Shown: positions 10,868 to 23,403, counted from the first letter of the stretch. The stretch is DNA of 64,000 nucleotides from Gonocerus acuteangulatus (GCA_946811695.1 OX328123.1:121857118-121921117); one strand, 5' to 3'. The notes: generated by a model not told the origin, from the letters alone. Program-made: numbers and translations.

Positions 10868-11320
10868 CCCTAAACTTCTCCCGCACTGGTGCGGGTTGGC
10901 AAAGACGCGGGGGGGGGGGGGGGGGGGCGGGTTGGCAAAGACGCTCTCCCCTAGCTTCTCCCGCACTGGTGCGGGTTGGCAAAGACGCTCTCCCCTAGCT
11001 TCTCCCGAACTGGTGCGGGTTGGCAAAGACGCTCTCCCCTAGCTTCTCCCGCACTGGTGCGGGTTGGCAAAGACGCTCTCCCCTAGCTTCTCCCGCACTG
11101 GTGCGGGTTGGCAAAGACGTTCTCCCCTAGCTTCTCCCGAACTGGTGCGGGTTGGCAAAGACGCTCTCCCCTAGCTTCTCCCGCACTGGTGCGGGTTGGC
11201 AAAGACGCTCTCCCCTAGCTTCTCCCGCACTGGTGCGGGTTGGCAAAGACGTTCTCCCCTAGCTTCTCCCGCACTGGTGCGGGTTGACAAAGTCGCTCTC
11301 CCCTAGCTACTCCCGCTCCT
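10868..11320. repeat. GC-rich minisatellite, 44-bp unit, about 10 copies
   Basis: The unit runs GCTCTCCCCTAGCTTCTC, then CCGCACTGGTGCGGG, then TTGGCAAAGAC. Every unit carries the hairpin-forming inverted repeat CCCGCACTGGTGCGGG (a few have GAAC for GCAC). Near the left end a G-run (about 10910-10927) interrupts the array. Diverged relatives continue to about 11700 (CCCGCACTTGTGCGGG near 11632). The surrounding 10.85-11.63 kb is far richer in GC than the window. Confidence 0.95.
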
Positions 11321-12859
11321 TACCAAGCCGACGTTGTGGTTCGCCCGTCGCAGCGTAGTGGTCATATTGTTGGAAGTACTGCAGTCGAGTGTCCAGAACG
11401 TGGTGGGATTCTGAACTGAGCGAAACTCATAGCATTTGGCTTCAAGCCGGAAGTTGTTCGTAGTAAGTACCCCTTCTCCCCGAGAATCATCTCGCGAGCC
11501 TCACGGTCATGCGAAACCCCGGGGGCTCACGCCTCCTGTTAAGGATTGTAAAACGTTCCCTCTGCCGTATCCACTTTCTGCGGCGCACACTCCTGTCCCA
11601 AACCAACTATGATGCTTTCCTCATACTACTCCCGCACTTGTGCGGGCTTAAAAAGAAGCTCTAGACTCGCCATTTCTGCATTGGTGCAGTGAGATAAATG
11701 CTGAAATCTCGCGCTGCCTAATTAATTCATTTTTCTTGAAGTTGTAATATTTCTCCTAGTACACCAGTAGATAGCACGTGCTACATGACTTGCTAACACA
11801 ACTAAATAAGCTTACTAACTCACAAATGAGTTTATATATTGTGCAAGAAAAGAAAAATGACAATACAATTTGGTGCAAAGACTAAGTTGATTTTCCCCGT
11901 GCTATTCCATGCTTCCAGATATATCATACAAAAATTAAGTTCTTGTGCAGGGTTTTAGTGAAAAAGAATACACATATGTGATCTGTTAGAAGGTAGAGGA
12001 AAATACCGCAGAAACCGTGTATTGAGTGCAGGGAGGTTAAAATGACACCGTACAGAATTTTCGTCGTAACTCACTCTGAAATATCGCACTTAATTAAGAA
12101 AATAAGGAGCGTGTTCGTTCAGCAAAATCTGATTTCAGTTGCAGCACCATCTCAAGATCAAATTATAAGACGCGTCCTGATGGTGTAAAGAATATCGTGG
12201 AGAAATATAAAGTCGTCAGAAAGGAATGGAAAGTTGACAGAAAGGAAGCAACATTATCAGGAGAGTGATTGTTCGTTTTCGCTGTCATTTTAAGGACCGT
12301 GAAATTCAGTTCCATCAAATTTTTGAGAATAATAACAGAACAAAAAGAATTTAATGGAATAAACCCCAATTTCTTTACCGCTGTTTCGCCTCAAAGATCT
12401 GCAAAGAAAGTAATTGCAGCAGTAAGGCGTAAACAGAATTAAATGTCCGACGTGCCATGACGACCCCATTCTTTAGGAAATGCATCATCATTAATTCATT
12501 ACTTTACAGTCAATCGATTAACGTTTTAACTCGATGAATTACGTAAACGTAAACGATTTGGTTCTTGAGTAAATTTGAAGCAACATCCTTGAGTCATCAA
12601 TGTGTTGTGGTACAAAGCACAGAGGATCTCAGGTGGATTGCTTTGTTCTGCCTATGGTCGATGTGACGTCGGAGCTTGCCTTGCTTAGTATGCCTAGGGT
12701 TACTCTGTCACAGTTATTGAAATAAGTGGCAACACTGCATTACTAATGGGAGAGAAATCGGAAGTATGACAAGTAGCTGCATGCAAAATTAAGTTACTTT
12801 TTATTTATTTATTTATTTTTTTTAAATTTTATTATTTCAAGAGGTTTAACCATAAGTAA

Positions 12860-12864
<5 letters not shown>
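11321..12864. other. GC-rich island edge then ordinary intronic sequence
   Basis: To about 11640 the sequence remains GC-rich and contains a weak tRNA-like stretch (CGCAGCGTAGTGG near 11350), too degenerate to call. From 11750 on it is AT-rich with nothing recognised. Confidence 0.45.

Positions 12865-12924
<60 letters not shown>
12865..12924. repeat. (TC)n then (TA)n microsatellite
   Basis: About 40 bp of TC followed by about 18 bp of TA, directly abutting the Helitron 3' terminus at 12925. Confidence 0.95.
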
Positions 12925-13925
12925 CTAGCTGACCCGGAAAACGTTGTTTTGCCATATAAATAATTTCCTAGTAATTTCTAGTGTAGACAAAAAATAGCTT
13001 ACTTATTGTAAGTATGTATGTATGTTAGAATTTGTATATTGTATGTATGTAAGAATGTGGTATATGCGTGAAATAAGCATGGAGCGCTGTGAACGATGAA
13101 AAATTGTTTGAAAAATTTTTTCAAACAAAAGTAAAAAATTAAATTTTATGAAAACATTGTCTCTTATAATTTTTTCATACAACCAATATTTCCATTGACA
13201 TTTCAAAATAAAGATTCATAATGATTGATTTTTTGTAAACTATGAAAATCTTAATTGTTTAATTACATTTTTTTAATAAAATTAAATTAAAATTACATTT
13301 TTATAAGATCAACAACATTTTCGATATAAATAAAAAAAAGTATACTTACAACACAAAATCCGTTGTTATTGGAAGCTCGTGTCACGTGTTGAGTACTTTT
13401 GAGGTTATAAAATCATTTGATTAACTAATCGTGCAAAATACACTCAAAATTGATAATTTAATTATTATTGATAAAATAGGAATGATTAAAAGTTAATATG
13501 AGAGTTACACTGAGATAGCAAAATAATAATTGTCAACGTTACCACTACACTTGATGCATAAACAATAATGATGGCCGACAACTGTGTAGGGAGTGAGAAA
13601 GAAAGGAGACCGGCTTCGTTCTCATCCCTACTCCGTGCTGTTTACTGGCTATTAAAAAATAAGGGTTGATCGTAGAAGGGTGAAAATTGAGGATTGTATG
13701 TATTTTTGTATGTTGTATCATACAAAAATAGAAATTAAAAATTTTGTCTAAAAAATAAAAAAAAAAATTTAGGGGTGGACTACCCCTAACATTTAGGGGG
13801 ATGAAAAATAGATGTTGGCCGATTCTCATAGATACCGGATAAGCACAAAAAATTTCATCAAAATCGGTCAAGCCGTTTCGGAGGAGTATGGCAACGAAAA
13901 CTGTGACACGAGAATTTTATATATT

Positions 13926-13928
<3 letters not shown>
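12925..13928 (-). mobile_element. Non-autonomous Helitron, about 1.0 kb
   Basis: On the minus strand it starts TCTAATATATAAAATTCTCG (5' TC) and ends GGGTCAGCTAG (3' CTAG). A hairpin (GGCAAAAC-AAC-GTTTTCC) lies just upstream of the 3' end. It sits between A and T of a TA microsatellite and makes no target duplication. These are the diagnostic Helitron terminal features. CTAGCTGACCCGG ends of this kind are widespread in arthropod genomes. No Rep/helicase coding is present. Confidence 0.85.

Positions 13929-13956
<28 letters not shown>
13929..13956. repeat. (TA)n microsatellite
   Basis: TA repeats abutting the Helitron 5' terminus, continuing the array interrupted at 12924. Confidence 0.9.
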
Positions 13957-13961
<5 letters not shown>

Positions 13962-14156
13962 TATATTGGTTAAAAGTCTATTTTATAGCACTTAATTAAT
14001 TAATTAATAATCACCCTCGTTTTTGATGCAGGCTGGTTTCTTAAAATGGAGTATTACCTCTTCTTGTACGGCGAAGTGTCCTAACCATGTCAGGGATTGA
14101 AGACCCAGCCCCAAAGCATGGCTATCCCGAGCCTTACCTCCTCTGCCCTATTAATA

Positions 14157-14474
14157 ATTAAATTAAAAAAAAAAAAAAAAAAAAAAAGAAAAAGTCCCGT
14201 AACAGGCCACGAGGCCCTGAGGGGCAGATACTGTAGAGGCATATGATTCATAACCATACGGGACATTAGGTAGATAGTGTAGTCAGTACTATTGACCCGC
14301 CGCCTGATTTTCCCCTTTGCTGCTTCGACTGCTAGAGTCATCAGCACCCAATAATAAATTGATTAAAGGCTGGACGGTCAGGGAGGCCGAATCCAACCCG
14401 TGAACGAAGACACTTGCTTGGGATTTGAACTCAGGTCCTCCAGCTTATTAGGCCACTGAGCTAACCTCGCCGCC
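14157..14474 (-). mobile_element. tRNA-derived SINE with 12-bp target duplication
   Basis: GCCCTATTAATA occurs at 14145-14156 and 14475-14486, flanking the element exactly. The minus-strand head reads GGTTAGCTCAGTGGCC (A box) and later GAGTTCAAATCCC (B box). The body ends CAGGGCCTCGTGGCCTGT, GGGACT and a T-rich tail. The tail domain is shared with 55433-55710 and the fragment at 37990-38110. Confidence 0.85.
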
Positions 14475-14486
14475 GCCCTATTAATA

Positions 14487-14860
14487 TAGAAGAGATTGTT
14501 TCCGTGAAATCAATCCGTTCCTACTCTGTAATGTTCAGATTACTTATAAAAACGAAAACAACATTCGCAATCGGCCAGCAAACTAAAAAAATATTACAAG
14601 TGTCCGTTTTAATTTGGTTCTGATTGCGCATTCCAAAGAGAATACCACAGAAAAGTCATTTAAGTCTTGTTAGGATTTTTAAGAGAACAACTCCATCGTC
14701 ACATGGCCTGCATTGCTGACAGAAATAAAACTGAAATACCGCTCTTGCTCGAAAAGCTCTTTCTTCTTTATTTAAATTTTACTTCCACTTATAACGTTGC
14801 CATACCTAACAACCTTACCCCCTAGACCTAACCCCTTAGATTATCTACTTATAACCCCTG
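14487..14860. other. Intronic sequence with nothing recognised
   Basis: No coding or repeat signal seen. Confidence 0.5.
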
Positions 14861-14861
14861 A

Positions 14862-14962
14862 AATGAGAAAAATCGTTGCTGCAGGTGGGAATCTAACCCC
14901 CTTCTTCCGAAGGACAATCCAAGGCGTTAGCCACTAAACCTCGGAAAGACCCCATTATTATT
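14862..14962 (-). mobile_element. tRNA-derived SINE head fragment
   Basis: Reverse complement contains GGTTTAGTGGCTAACGCC (A box) and GGGGGTTAGATTCCCACC (B box). It has no continuing tRNA fold, so it is a SINE remnant related to the heads at 27136-27426 and 32001-32166. Confidence 0.55.
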
Positions 14963-15490
14963 ATGAATATTAGGCTGGCTTATTGTCGGCGATAGTTTTT
15001 TTTTAGCCACAGTTTGAAGGAGATTGTTTAGCTGTTTAATGAAGTTAACATAAAGAATAAACTTTTTAAGCACTCCATTGTTCATAATCCGAGTTGAAAA
15101 TTTCCTTACTCTGGCATCTTCACTCGGTTTAAAGTATCTCAAAGGGTATACAGAACAAAAGTATAAAACAATTCTGCAAGTAATTTAATTTGAAGCAACT
15201 GTAATATACTTTGAATAGGAAAAATTCTTTACTAACTTGGCTGTCTTAAGTTTCAAGAGGGTAAATCAACTGGTAGTGGTATTTGTTTACATTGTAAATC
15301 AAAATACATTGACATTTAAAGTGAAATGAAACCAAATAGTACTAAGTATTTGTTATTTGAATAATATTGATAATTTTTGCGTATATTTTTATTATTTAAG
15401 TTATGTTAAGGAGTAAACTTGACCTTAGCAAGCACAAGCAATTTAGAAGCATTTTTGAAGTATTTTACAATTAATAGAGTTGAAAAGAAA

Positions 15491-15493
<3 letters not shown>

Positions 15494-15526
<33 letters not shown>
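15494..15526. repeat. Poly-T tract, 33 bp
   Basis: Uninterrupted T run; it could be the tail of a minus-strand retroposon, but no body is recognised. Confidence 0.9.
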
Positions 15527-15530
<4 letters not shown>

Positions 15531-17785
15531 ATATGAATATATTTAAAAGTGGGCAATTGAAGTTTTAGGCTACACGATTAAGGGTTAAGTGTCATTTACA
15601 ATAATGTTAGTGTAAAAGATGTTTGATCCATGTTAAGTGTCCTTTGGAAATAAAAGGACATGAAAAAACTAGCAGATTATAATGTTTATTGGGGATTTTA
15701 TGAAAGATTATGGTTACTCATGACCTCATAAGGTTTTATATTAAGTCTATTTCGTAATAAAGACTTTATGACCAGAACGAAAACCATACGCATGAATAAT
15801 TCGCAGCCTATGAAATAATCACTTCCTCTTTACCAAGACTTTATTCGCTATCATCCTCAGAAGGAATTTATGAATAGATACTAAGAAATTCATTTCTCAC
15901 AAGAAGACAATTAAAAAGTCCGATTCGGAGCAACTGCTTCATCATGTCACGTTTATTTAATGTTCTTATCCCAAATATATTTTTAAAAAAAATTTTTTAC
16001 CTGTTCTAAACATCTTGAAGATTTTTTAAAATAATTTTTTTGTAGCAACATCCTATACTACGACGATTCGCTCATTGTCAGAACAATTATAAACGTACTT
16101 ATCCAGTTATAATTAAACAAATACAGAGCAAACTTCCATGAAAATAAAAAAGGTGTTACAAAAAATGGACTCTAAGAATAACAGAAAAATCTTCCGTGAT
16201 CTGGAAAGATTATGCAATTTTGTGTGATAATTTTAATTTTAAGGACTGTAAATTCTTCTTTACTATTCAAGGACTGCTACTACTGGGGCTTGATTTTGAA
16301 GCCTACCTACATCAGTCCTTTCTGAAGAGGGAGAAGTGACCCGTAAGGAATTCGCTATATCACTCTAAAAAATGTAGTTTTCTTCAAATATTATGACCCA
16401 ATTCCATCATCCGCGGGGGTCAATTTAAGCAAAAATTAAGGCGGTGTAACTTATCGAAGAAAATCCTATTTTAATCCGGCTTCAATTTACAAAATCATAA
16501 CTCCGATAATAATTGATTCTTCGATGTACATTTCGTAGTTGCAGGTACATTTGTTTACCAATCGATCCAAATGATAACACACAGGCACATCTATAATATA
16601 GCTCCTATTTTATTCTTTCCTATCAAGAAATGTCCTAAGAGTAGGGGAACCCCATGGATTGTTGCGCCAGTGGTTGCAACAGCGTACTCCTCGCGCAACT
16701 CGCAGCACCGGGTTTTTTCTGCCTTTCTAAAGAATGTCGGTATGACAGGCGTGAAGCACGGTAATAGTGGCCTTTTATTATAGTACGCATTCCTATAGTA
16801 CAACGAAATCATTCACCAACAAACGAGAAAAATATTATTTTAAAGGTTATTTATTTTTATTTCCTGTGTGGAAAGTGATGTTTCGTGCATTTGCAGTCAG
16901 AACCGAAACCTTTCCACGCATTGGCGATCTCCTACATAAACGAAAAGTCCTTAAAGAAATTATAGTAAGTCTTAAAATTCGATTAGGTATTATTGCTCCA
17001 AAATCGTAGCAATAGTTATTATTGCTCCAGAATTATTGTATTTTTCTCCAAAACCACTCGCTTGAATTGAAATGTTTTAGTACTCAATCGATGGAGAATG
17101 TAATGATCTAAATGTTTGGCAATAGTAACCTTTCAGATTAAATGCTTTCTTAAAGAGGAATTTTGGAGAAACCGTCAAATGTCTGAACATTTTAAGATTT
17201 TCCCCACTTTGTAGCTCTAGTTCCACTCAGAAATTAGAGCAAACATCGCATTATTGATATTTCATGCCTATTTAAACAAATAAAACCGTTTCAAGACGTC
17301 TGCCGTTTTTTTCTAATCTATAATTTGAAATATCTAATTTGCTTGGTTCAAAAGGAGAGTAGAAATGTATGCATGATCTCTACAGGAAATAAATGGCACT
17401 AAACAACAACAACAATTTGCCTTGAAGGCTTTATAAAAGGGGCCATCAAAAGCCAAGAGATAAGCGCAGGAACCTCCCACCTTATTGCCAAACCTTTCGC
17501 CCATTACTAAACCTTACACAATAGGCCAGCCGATACTTTCAGAGGCAACTTCCTCAGAGAGCAATGCCTTGACAGTGTATAGGAATGGATTCTATTTACA
17601 AGAAAGCTCCCCACCGCACGAATATGCAAGTACGCCGGTGTCCCTTGTAGCGAGTGGAAACGTATAGCACGTATGTCCAAAAGTCGTCCTAGGAATTCTT
17701 CTAATTCTCCTAGACATCATCAGACGCGATGTTCATGGATATAAATCCGCAATCGCACCGCCGGTAGTTACTCCTACAAGCTACA
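15527..17785. other. Intronic sequence with nothing recognised
   Basis: About 2.3 kb of AT-rich DNA. A copy of the AAAAAGTCCGATTCG motif lies just after 15910. Open frames near 16571-17009 have no similarity I recognise. Confidence 0.45.
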
Positions 17786-17789
17786 AATC

Positions 17790-17925
17790 CTGTATTTCAT
17801 ACTTTGCATAAAGCACAGTAGGCATTCTACAGAATGCCTAGGCAAAGTATGAAATAAGCTTTATTTCATACATTGCCGGCTGGATTTAGGCATTCCATAA
17901 AATGCCTGACTATATACTTTGCCGG
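17790..17925. repeat. Cluster of nested inverted repeats
   Basis: ATTTCATACTTTGC (17793 on) pairs with GCAAAGTATGAAAT (to 17855). Inside is GGCATTCTACAGAATGCC, itself a hairpin, and a second hairpin GGCATTCCATAAAATGCC follows. The set could fold as a branched structure; probable MITE remnant. Confidence 0.75.
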
Positions 17926-18621
17926 TATCATATATATATAATATTTATACAACAAAAAATACTGTTTGGCTTCGGAAAAATGTGTGCTGAGCCTTTGTCC
18001 TCCGTTAGATGTATTAGCACGTCATGCTAATTCGTGTAATTGTGAACACACAAGGGCGTAAAGCAAGAGCTTCTTCGCGGCTTCGAATCTCAGACTAGGT
18101 GTTAATTGTTCTAAAAATAGAGATATGAATATATATTTCCATTTTATGTCATTTATTGATTTTTTTTTTTTAAATGTATAATATAAAAATGTTCTATTTG
18201 GATGAGACCAAAACTCTAGGGTACTTAAAAATGGAGTGTCAAGAGAGCAATGAGCATAGCAAAAATAATATATATGTTTCAAAGCAAGTGTCTATGGTAA
18301 GCACATTCCGATTGTGTTGTTTAAAATCTTATGTTACTTCTCTTTAAGATTTGATTGTACATTTTTCTCGAAAGACAACGACGTTTCAATAAATGATTCT
18401 ATGCCTTTACTAATTGGCACTAAGGATATGAAAGGAAACGAGCAAAGACGACGCAGTTCCTGCAAGTCGGACTTTTTTTTTTTTTACATAAAATATAACC
18501 ATCTCAGTTGTTAAAATATATCCTGTCGTCCGAGCTGGTTTACAGAAAGCGTCATTGTCGTTAGTCTTCTATGTTTTATATCAAGTTTCTTCGCTGCAAA
18601 ACCAGAATAACAACCGCTATT

Positions 18622-19704
18622 CAGTCCAGTCAACGAACAGTTATAGATGGAAATTTTTAGAACACAATTTTTGACTTCGTAACTTTGTTTGGGCTGGACA
18701 GGAGGTAAACATATCAAAAGTCCTCGCCCGTAGCATTTGAGCCGGGGGGGGGGGGGGGGGGGTTAGAATGTCCCATTTTTCGGGTTTTCACTTATATCTC
18801 GGAAACCCTGCGTTCTAGCGACATGACTATTCTATAACAAATGAAAGCTTATTAAAGTTTCTACAAGTTCTATTCTATAAAGTTTTTCGATATATCATTA
18901 GGTTTCGAAATATCCGCTCTTGAAAGTCGGTCATTTTGGGGAAAAACACTTTCGCCGCTTATTTTTCCCCCTTTTTGACGGGATAACTCTTCAACGATGA
19001 ACTGAAAAAATAAATAACGGTTATAGGGTTGTAGAGTATTGCATTCCCTTCAATAATATATATTACTTTACTGTTTTATGTATTTTCCTTCAAACGTAAA
19101 AATAGTTTCAGTGTTCATAGTGAAATCTGAAATTTAGCGACTAATAGTCCAGGTAAGTAAGATTTATAGATGGAAAGGTTTGGAACACAATTTTTGACTT
19201 CATAACTTTGTTTCGGCTAGTTAGGAGGTCAACGTATCAAAAGTGCTCGCCCGTAGCCTTTGAGCCGGGGGGAGGGGGGGTTTAGAAGGCTCCATTCTTA
19301 GGGTTTTCACTTATATCTTAGAAACCGTGGGTCCTAGCGACATGACCATTCTATAAGAAATGGAAGCTGATTCAATTTCCTACAAGTTCTATTTAATAAA
19401 GTTTTTCGAGAAATCTTTAGTTTTCGAAATATCCGCTCTTGAAAGTCTGTCATTTTGGGGAAAAACACACATTTTTATATTCTCGACCGGATAGCTCTTT
19501 AAAGATGAACCCAAAAAATAAATGTCGGCTATAGGGTTGTAGAGCATTCCATTCGCTTCAATAACATAAATTACTTTACTGTTTTATGTATTTTCTTTCA
19601 AAAGTTATATTCGCACTCACATGGTCTTAGCGAAACCATCGACAAGATCATATCTAATTGAGTTTGAATAACTGGTCAATGGGCCCAAAATTATATATTT
19701 TGTG

Positions 19705-19764
<60 letters not shown>

Positions 19765-20860
19765 GTACCTACTGGACGTGTGTACTCACTATATTTACAT
19801 AATGGAGCATATTTTAGACTATACATTGACTGGAAATGGTAAGAAATTGAAAGGTTCATTGGTCAGTTGTCGCCAGATATCACGATAGACATTAAAACTG
19901 TTTTCACGTTTGAAGGAAAATACATAAAATAGTAAAGTTATGTATATTCTTGAAGAGAATATAATGCCCTACAACCCTAAAAACGGCATTTATTTTTTGG
20001 GTTTATTGTTAAAGAGTTATCCGGTCAAAAAGAGCAAAAAGTGTGTTTTTTCCCAAAATGACAAACATTCAAGAGCGGATATTTCGAAAGATCTCTCGAA
20101 AAAGTTTATTAAATAGAACCTGTGGCATATTTAATCAGCATTCATTTGTTACAGGATGGTCGCGTCGCTAGGACCCACGGTTTCCGAGATATAAGCGAAA
20201 ACCCGACAAATGGGGCCTTCTAAAACCCCCCCCCCCCCGGCTCAAAGGCGAGGCTTTTGATACGTTGACCTCCTAACTAACCGAAACAAAGTTATGAAGT
20301 CAAAAATTGTGTTCCAAACATTTCCATCTATAAATCATAATTACCTGGACTATTAGTCCCTAAATTTCAGATTTCACGATGAACACTGAAATTATTTTTA
20401 CGATTGAAGGAAAAGACATAAAATAGTAAAGTAATGTATATTATTGAAGGGAATGGAATACTCTACAACCCTATAACCGTTATTTATTTTTTGGGTTCAT
20501 CGTTGAAGAGTTATTCCGTCAAGAAGGGGGAAAAATATGGCGCGAATGTGTTTTTCCCCCAAATGACCGACTGTCAAGAGCGGATATTTCGAAACCTAAA
20601 GATATCTCGAATAACTTTATAGATTAGAACTTGTAGGAAATTTAATCAGCTTTGATTTGTTATAGAATAGTCATGTCGCTAGGACGCAGGGTTTCCAAGA
20701 TATAAGTGAAAACCCGAAAAATGGGACCTTCTAAACCCCCCCCCTCCCCCCGGCAAAAAGGCTACGGGCGAGGACTTTTGATAGGTTCACCTCCTATCCA
20801 GCCCAAACAAAGTTAGAAAGTCAAAAATTGTGATCCAATAATTTCCCGTTGACTGGACTG
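18622..20860. mobile_element. Nested foldback element, 2.2 kb inverted repeat
   Basis: The outer ends are CAGTCCAGTCAACG at 18622 and CGTTGACTGGACTG ending at 20860. The left half holds two direct copies of a roughly 500-bp module (about 18622-19140 and 19145-19640). The right half holds two inverted copies (about 19900-20345 and 20345-20860), around a centre with a (TA)n run. Each module carries a C/G homopolymer run, ACTTATATCT...GAAACC and ATATCCGCTCTTGAAAGTC. No coding capacity. A single partial module recurs at 37258. Confidence 0.8.
19707..19760. repeat. (TA)n microsatellite
   Basis: Lies at the centre of the nested foldback element. Confidence 0.95.
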
Positions 20861-21049
20861 ATTAGAACATTTTTATTTTGGCATAGTTTGGGGTTTTCAG
20901 ATAAGGCCCATTCCTAATGGAGTGGACGTCTACGAACAGGTCATTTTGTTTCTTTTGGTAATGTTGTATACTATGTTTTGTTACAGAAGAATAAACCTGG
21001 TGACCACTATTCAGTAATGACACATAAATAAACGTATGCACCTTCGCAA

Positions 21050-21065
21050 AATCACACACACACAC

Positions 21066-21124
<59 letters not shown>
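21050..21124. repeat. (CA)n and (TA)n microsatellite
   Basis: Short ACACAC run followed by about 54 bp of TA. Confidence 0.95.
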
Positions 21125-21127
<3 letters not shown>

Positions 21128-22241
21128 TTTTTAGTAAATGAGTAGGAAGCAACCAAGGTGAAGAACGAGTTATCCTTGCGGGTTAAAAGTTCGTAAAAAA
21201 AATTGTTATGTAATAAGGAAAAAATATGTTCATTGAAAAATGTACGTTTTTTTTTTCTTTTTTTTTTTTTAATTATAATTAAATAAGTCCGTCCTGAAGG
21301 AGCTGCATAGTAAATTGCAGCCCTAATATTTGCCTTCTCGTCTCTCGCCTTATAACATTATGTAGATTTTTTTTTGTGAAAGACTCGCTTTCAGTTTTAT
21401 TTTAATACACAAAATTTTATCATTGCAAATTTATTAACTGGAATAATATAGTCCTAATTCCTTTAGGGTAATTTAAATTTAAAAAGAAAATTAAGGTATG
21501 ATTATAATGTCCTGAAATTTCAACATGTTCAAAATTATCTATGGTCATTTAACGAAAACTCGTTTTTAAGAAAAGGTACTTCTCAAACCCCGGAAAAAAT
21601 TGATGAGTGTTGTTTTTTGGAGTGAAATGTCTAGCAATTTAATAGACTAAACTTGCAGAGTATTGTGTACACAGGTGTAGTGTTATTGATTCAAATGATG
21701 GCGTATTGCATAATGGGAATCTTCTAGGTGACCAACTTTACCTTTTCATACAAAGTATGTATTTGGATTGCGATCCCTTGTTGAAGGATACGTGGGATTT
21801 TGTTCGCATAGAAACTATAAAGGAGTGTTAACACAACCGACTCACTGTCGGTGGGCGAAAATCACTTTTTAGGTGGACAAAATTCATATAAAATATTTTA
21901 CAAATCGGCCACTAAATATTGTCTAGTAATGGTTGGAGAAGGGAAAATGTAAATATTTACTTTTTTGGATCGACAAAGGGCGACGGAGAGATTTTTAATC
22001 GGACTGTAAGAAAGGGAACATTTTTCCCAGTGTTTATTGCAGTACTGTTCATGTAATTACTTTTCCATTCATTGAACAGAAACTGTACTTGATTATTGAA
22101 ATTTCATGTTACATGGACACCAAAGAGACAAGTAAGTGCTAATATTTCACTATTGGGGGTGCTGCATGGATTTTACCTAGAATAAATCATATCATGAGAT
22201 ACAATATTTCCACGCTTCAATGGAGAATTTGTTGCAAAGAA
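21125..22241. other. Intronic sequence with nothing recognised
   Basis: T-rich tracts near 21248-21270; otherwise no coding or repeat signal seen. Confidence 0.5.
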
Positions 22242-22388
22242 CCAAGGAGTGCCAAGCTAATTCTTTCATTATTATTTTAGGCAAACCATGTACATTTCAT
22301 ATTCATATAGTTCTTTTTGCGATTTTTTGCGTTTTGAGGAGTATTTACTAATTTAAGATGGGTTTCAGGTTTCGTTCTTATCATTCCA
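22242..22388 (+). repeat. 147-bp dispersed duplicate, copy 1
   Basis: Nearly identical to 25739-25885 (one difference seen, G/A near the middle). Starts CCAAGGAGTGCCAAGC and ends TCTTATCATTCCA. Flanks differ. Confidence 0.9.
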
Positions 22389-23401
22389 CGAAAAGAATTT
22401 GTATCTGAATGATAAAAGTATGGATCAAAATAAATGCTTCTTAATCTGCATTTTAAAACTAGGAAATAACGATGAACATAAAATTTTAAACAAGAGGATA
22501 ATTAGAGACACTATAAAAGATTATTCCAAAAACATCATGTCATCGGAGACCTGAATTGTTGAAGGAATTTTCCGGGTGGCTGGAAGGGAAGGTGTATGAG
22601 TTTATGTCACAGGTGACAGGACAGTCCACAAGTCAAGGTGCGGGTCGCCAGGAAAAATGTTTTACCGAATCTAGCGATAACAGACTCTAGGCCATAACAA
22701 ATATTCCCGTCTATTTAGAGTGTATAATACAAGAATATGATCTACAGAGACCGCGATCAATGGTCTTCTTATGATGCACTTAGTTTCATCAGACCCGATT
22801 GTCGCCAGTTTTCAGAAATGTTTGCGCAACAATTTTATTTATTTGTTATTATTAAAAACAAGTCACTACAATGACTTCTTTAAATTGTAAGTCTGTTTTG
22901 TCCTTTATTTTCGTAGTATAGCGTATGTATGATTTTTTATGAATATATTTATTATTTGTATGTAAATAAGTTGCAAAAAGTAAAAAGTATGTAAAAATAG
23001 ATGTAAAAAGTTACTATTTAAATGTTTCATAGATATACAAAATGTTTTCTCGATTTTTATCCATTATGTCCAAATTTATGTCTGTCTACAACATTACATT
23101 GTTGGCTATACTAAAAACTATTGGTCAAAGGTTTTTCCGTTATTCAAGGACATCAAAAACATTGAAAAACACAAAAAAATAATTTTGTACACCTAAAAAT
23201 GCATTTTTGCCCACTCTGCGACGCCATTATTTTCTTCAATTCAGGTTGTATTGTTTATTTTATTTAATTGCAAATGCTGCGATATAACTCGTCAGTTTGA
23301 TTATTACACTTTACATCTCTGGATCAATTTTAGTAATTTCCGAAAGAATGTATTTTTTAAATTTTCTTCACATCTTCATCGATCTAACTAAATATCGAAT
23401 A

Positions 23402-23403
<2 letters not shown>
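22389..23403. other. Intronic sequence with nothing recognised
   Basis: AT-rich DNA without recognised features. Confidence 0.5.

Noticed and set aside
10868..11320. CRISPR-like array
   Set aside because: The whole 44-bp unit is conserved with no variable spacers, and the window is eukaryotic; it is a minisatellite.
13545..13871. 108-codon minus-strand open frame
   Set aside because: Lies inside the non-autonomous Helitron and has no similarity to Rep or helicase domains.
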